Origin: Cycas panzhihuaensis
Taxonomy: Eukaryota; Cycadophyta
Direction: 5' to 3'
Assembly: GCA_023213395.1 (NCBI GenBank)
Contig: CM041465.1
Coordinates: 145,707,741 to 145,771,740 of the forward strand
DNA: 64,000 nucleotides
The notes under the pieces were generated by a model. The model was not told where the DNA came from. It saw only the letters and a list, made by a program, of their open reading frames with translations, and made no database searches. The translations under genes and the position numbers were made by a program. Below are positions 61,038-64,000 of this stretch, piece by piece. Numbering within the stretch: the stretch's first letter is position 1; each line of letters opens with the position of its first letter.

Positions 61038-61845
61038 CTAGATACTCCACCAGTCCTGAATCCTCTCCCTCAATTCCAGATGTTTCATCCACATTAGTTC
61101 AAAATGAAATGGAGCCCCCTTGTAGGAATCCGGAATGGACCCCTCCAGGATAAGAGGTGAATGGTCTGACCCAGACTTCGACAGGGCTTCCAACCTTACT
61201 CCTTCAAAATGATAGGCCCATTCATAGTTTGTTAACATCCTGTCCAGTCTGCATTGTATGTGGTTATGACCTAGCCTCCTGTTGGACCAAGTGAACCTGG
61301 CTCCTCTGAGGGGCACGTCCATCAAACCACCCGATTGCAGAAACACACCTAAATCAGTCATACTTCTGGTCCACCCTCCTAGCCCCCTTTCTTCTCATCC
61401 GGACTCGGGGGAGAGTTGAAGTCCCCTCCCACCAACCAGGGGCCTCCCCAATCTTTGTGGATCTCCACCAGGCTCTCCCATAATCTCCTCCTACCCTCAA
61501 CCGAAGTGGGGACATAGACATTTGTAATCTAATACTCCTTGTTAGTCAAGAGACTAACCAAACCAATGGTTATGAAGTGCTCGGTCTTGCACAACTCATA
61601 ACCTTTCCACCTTTTTGGATTCTAGAGAGAGACCAATCCCCTGGAGCCTACCGAGCCTACACATGTCTTCCTCTCACCTTTTCTCCAAATCTTATTGAGC
61701 ACCTCTGTCTCCTTTATCTGTTCCAATTTGGTTTCCTACAAGAGAATAAGATCTGGATCTATTCTAATCCTTAGTTCTCTGACCATTCTCTGCTTAGATG
61801 GGGCATTTAACCCCCTGATGTTCCACGAAAGGACCTTTATGAAGA
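61038..61845 (-). pseudogene. LINE endonuclease (APE-like)
   Basis: Minus-strand reading begins VLSWNIRGLNAPSKQRMV and PDLILLQET near 61845-61740, then LVGGDFNSPPSPDEKKG (about 61440-61390), and the frame 61038-61361 with LMDVPLRGARFTWSNRR, CRLDRMLTNYEWA and SGSDHSPLIL. The GDFN and SDH catalytic blocks are intact, unlike the 8-kb copy. A few stops occur between 61361 and 61560. The intergenic spacer 61846-61990 links it to ORF1. Confidence 0.92.
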
Positions 61846-61990
61846 ACCAAAACTCTCCTCATCCTTTCCTACTCCTGAGGTTGGGGCCTTCTAACATGCT
61901 CCCCTCTTTCAATGTACTCTGGAAACCCATGTCTATTTGGGCTTGAGTTTCTTTCTCTCTAGTAGCCTTTTTAGAGGGTCTGCCCACCTT

Positions 61991-63145
61991 CTTCTCTAAC
62001 CCATAATCTGGTGCCTCCTCACTTCTGATGTATTACTTTTTGAAACCCATTTACGAGTCCTGCCTCCACCTTTTTCTACTTCACCTTTGGATCCTGCTCC
62101 TCCTTCGGCTACAATACCAATCTGGCACGCCTCTTGGTTTAATTCTGTCAAGCCCCCATCCTCAGGCTCAGACAAGTAATCCTCTAAATCCCAGTTTATG
62201 TTCTTGACAAGCCCAGCCAATGCCGGCTCGTCAGCATTGACAAGAGGATCTCCATCCCCACAGATTACGCGGGCTCCCAGATTGATCTTTATGTGCCTCA
62301 GGAACCCGTCCCGAAACCGAGTCCGGGACTTGGGCCTGACAACCATCCAAACCAATACTAGAATCCTTTCTAGGCACAGGTGCCACCGGACTCTTACACC
62401 CATCTACCAAACTAGCTAAGGGATAAGCCGGAGCAACTTTCGCCTCACCACCCAGAGACTGGCTCTTCACACTATTGGAAGGATCAAGAACATCGAGCAC
62501 CTTACTAGATGTCTCAGTCCCTGCAACATCCTCCTCTCTAAAGACCTCCTTACCTGATCTTTCAGATTCCACTGCTCTTTCTCCATCGTTCTCCACCTTC
62601 CCTAACACCTGATTGGCCTCCCTCTGAGGAACCCTTAGACATTGAAAGGGAAGGTGCCCCTTACTCTTACATTTAGCACACCTGAAGCCCTCCACTTCAT
62701 AAAATAAACCTTGGATGATAGATCTACCATCCGACTCAATCTCTACCTTGGCTGGGAGTTCACTGTCTAACTTTGCCAGAATACAAAATCTGGCATTCAT
62801 CAATCTGAATCTATGCATTGTAGCCGAACCCAAGGCTAAAAGTGGCCCAATCATTCTAGTCGCTTCTTTAACCGTCTCTGAGTTCCAGAAGTGCAAAGGG
62901 AGCCTAGGAAGTTGAACCCACACCAGAGCTTGTTTAACCACAGGAGTACCCGGATCAAAGTCAGGATGCCATTTCTCCAGTGACATAGCCTTCCTTCCGA
63001 ATATCCAATGGGACTTTAGAAGGATGGGGATCATATCCTCTTGATTTGAAAATCTAAAGAGGACGTAGCCTTTGGGCATTGCCATGACTTGGACAGGGTT
63101 TCTGGTCTTCCACTTGTTTCTGATCCACTCTCTTATGATATCCAA
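61991..63145 (-). pseudogene. LINE ORF1 (DUF4283-like, zinc knuckle)
   Basis: The frame 62231-63145 starts MDIIREWIRNKWKTR; residues 20-130 read as a DUF4283-type domain (VLFRFSNQEDMIPILLKSHWIFGRKAMSLEKW..VWVQLPRLPLHFWN). CAKCKSKGHLPFQC near residue 155 is a complete C-x2-C-x4-H-x4-C knuckle. A frameshift near 62300-62400 moves into the frame 61996-62403, which ends in a basic tail. Such proteins bind LINE RNA. The start was chosen as the first Met before the domain. Confidence 0.88.
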
Positions 63146-63924
63146 ACCTGGCTTAGGGCGAGAACTGCGCTTGCTATTCTCCCAGTACTGTATGGTTTTT
63201 TCGGTTACTTCTTTCGGTATCGAAATTTTATATCTGTTTCTAATTTTAACGGGGATAATATCTTGTTCTTCATAGTTTCCAGTTCTTAGAACATCCAGGT
63301 AAGTTCTCCCTGTGGGAGAGGACTAAGATCGATTACATGCATCATATGGACAGTAGGAAAAAGAACTTGCAAAAGCTGAAACAATTACAGAAACAACTAA
63401 AACTCACCACGAAGCGCAAGTCTGCACATTGCCATACCCTTTGTCTCTCAGCATTTTTGGATTGCCAGGCATATTTGCCTTTTGCTAAGTCTCTTGAAGC
63501 TGTGAAACCCTTGGTAAAACCACTGTCATAAGCCTAGAGCTCGCCAAATCCCTTAGAGAAAACCGTTCTCTCCAATCTTAATGCTATAGCACCACTGCAG
63601 TAGCCATATACCTCCTTCCCTTTTACTTCTATCCATGCCAGGTGATCTTTAAACCCCCACGTCATTCCCTCCGTACTCCGATTTGTGCGCCTTTCCACCT
63701 CGTAACCCCCACTAAGGTGCTCCTGTCTTACTTCTCTGCTGGCAGGCCTTGTAAAATCCTCACACCATCAAGCTAGCCCTACTGGGGGGACGCCCCCCCA
63801 CCTTCGACCTCGATTCCGTCTAACCCTAGCTGCCAAACTTGTGCAGAATACGCCTCTGTACTCGCTTCCAGAAATCGCAGCGTTGCAGCTCCACCCCTTT
63901 AAGTTTATGCATATAAACTTTACC
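63146..63924 (-). other. LINE 5' UTR / promoter region
   Basis: GC-richer than the flank, with no conserved frame. In plant L1 elements this part holds the internal promoter. The composition changes to AT-rich near 63900, and the target repeat starts at 63925. Confidence 0.65.
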
Positions 63925-63941
63925 TTAAATATATTATATAT
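63925..63941. repeat. Probable LINE target-site duplication (right)
   Basis: Exact match to 57487-57503. Confidence 0.6.
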
Positions 63942-64000
63942 TTATTAGATATTCTCATCAAAATTAATAGATAGAATTGATTTATGACTTACTTTTCTAT

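Larger units (their letters stand above)
57504..63924 (-). mobile_element. Near full-length L1-type LINE
   Basis: On the minus strand: 5' UTR, ORF1 with DUF4283-like and zinc-knuckle domains, then endonuclease, reverse transcriptase, zf-RVT-like Cys/His block and RNase H, and a short A-rich 3' end. Length is 6.4 kb, typical of plant L1 elements. Frames are long but broken by a few stops and frameshifts, so this copy is younger than the one at 7.9 kb. A 17-bp direct repeat flanks it. Confidence 0.92.

Overview
This looks like nuclear DNA from a land plant, most likely a repeat-rich intergenic or heterochromatic block. Recognisable coding sequence is all transposable-element derived: Ty1-copia and Ty3-gypsy pol domains, LTR elements with initiator-Met tRNA primer sites, and L1-type LINEs carrying a DUF4283-like ORF1, an APE endonuclease, a reverse transcriptase and a C-terminal RNase H, a combination typical of plants. 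I found no host protein-coding gene, rRNA, tRNA or CRISPR array. The species cannot be named from the sequence. Almost every reading frame is broken, and most breaks are stops at normally conserved Trp, Gln or Arg codons, as expected from long-term cytosine deamination in silent DNA.

Layout from left to right. 1-838 is the 3' end of a copia element inserted into a minus-strand gypsy element (839-4416; RT, protease, gag, primer site, 5' LTR). 4417-6430 holds the 3' end of another minus-strand chromodomain gypsy element. 6431-7890 is a TA-rich microsatellite. 7891-9605 is a LINE with two internal deletions. 9740-12300 is an unassigned GC-richer block with exon/intron-like alternation. 12488-19016 is a complete but dead chromodomain gypsy element with both LTRs and a TTATA target duplication. 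20001-28171 is an LTR element with gag and protease but no visible RT or integrase, carrying a 4.2-kb TA/CA/TG repeat in its leader. 29090-29500 is a fold-back structure at the end of a minus-strand gypsy RT/RNase H relic (29500-30420). 32390-32890 is a diverged tandem repeat of about 88 bp. 34142-36510 is the 3' half of a second gypsy copy from the 839-4416 family.

37110-39836 is a truncated copia copy. 42476 to about 49150 is a second copia family, split at 46020 by a 2.1-kb non-autonomous chromovirus (46026-48135) with perfect TATTG target duplications and a large inverted repeat built around its primer-binding site. 49600-57191 is a near full-length copia element of the same family as 37110-39836. 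57504-63924 is a nearly full-length minus-strand LINE flanked by a 17-bp direct repeat.

The elements do not act as a gene system; they record successive insertions, deletions and decay. The most unusual pieces are the chromovirus with the fold-back leader, the gag-protease-only LTR element with its kilobase-scale microsatellite, and the exon-like GC-rich chain at 9.7-12.3 kb. Boundaries were read by eye. Those backed by paired LTRs and target duplications are firm; the others are approximate.
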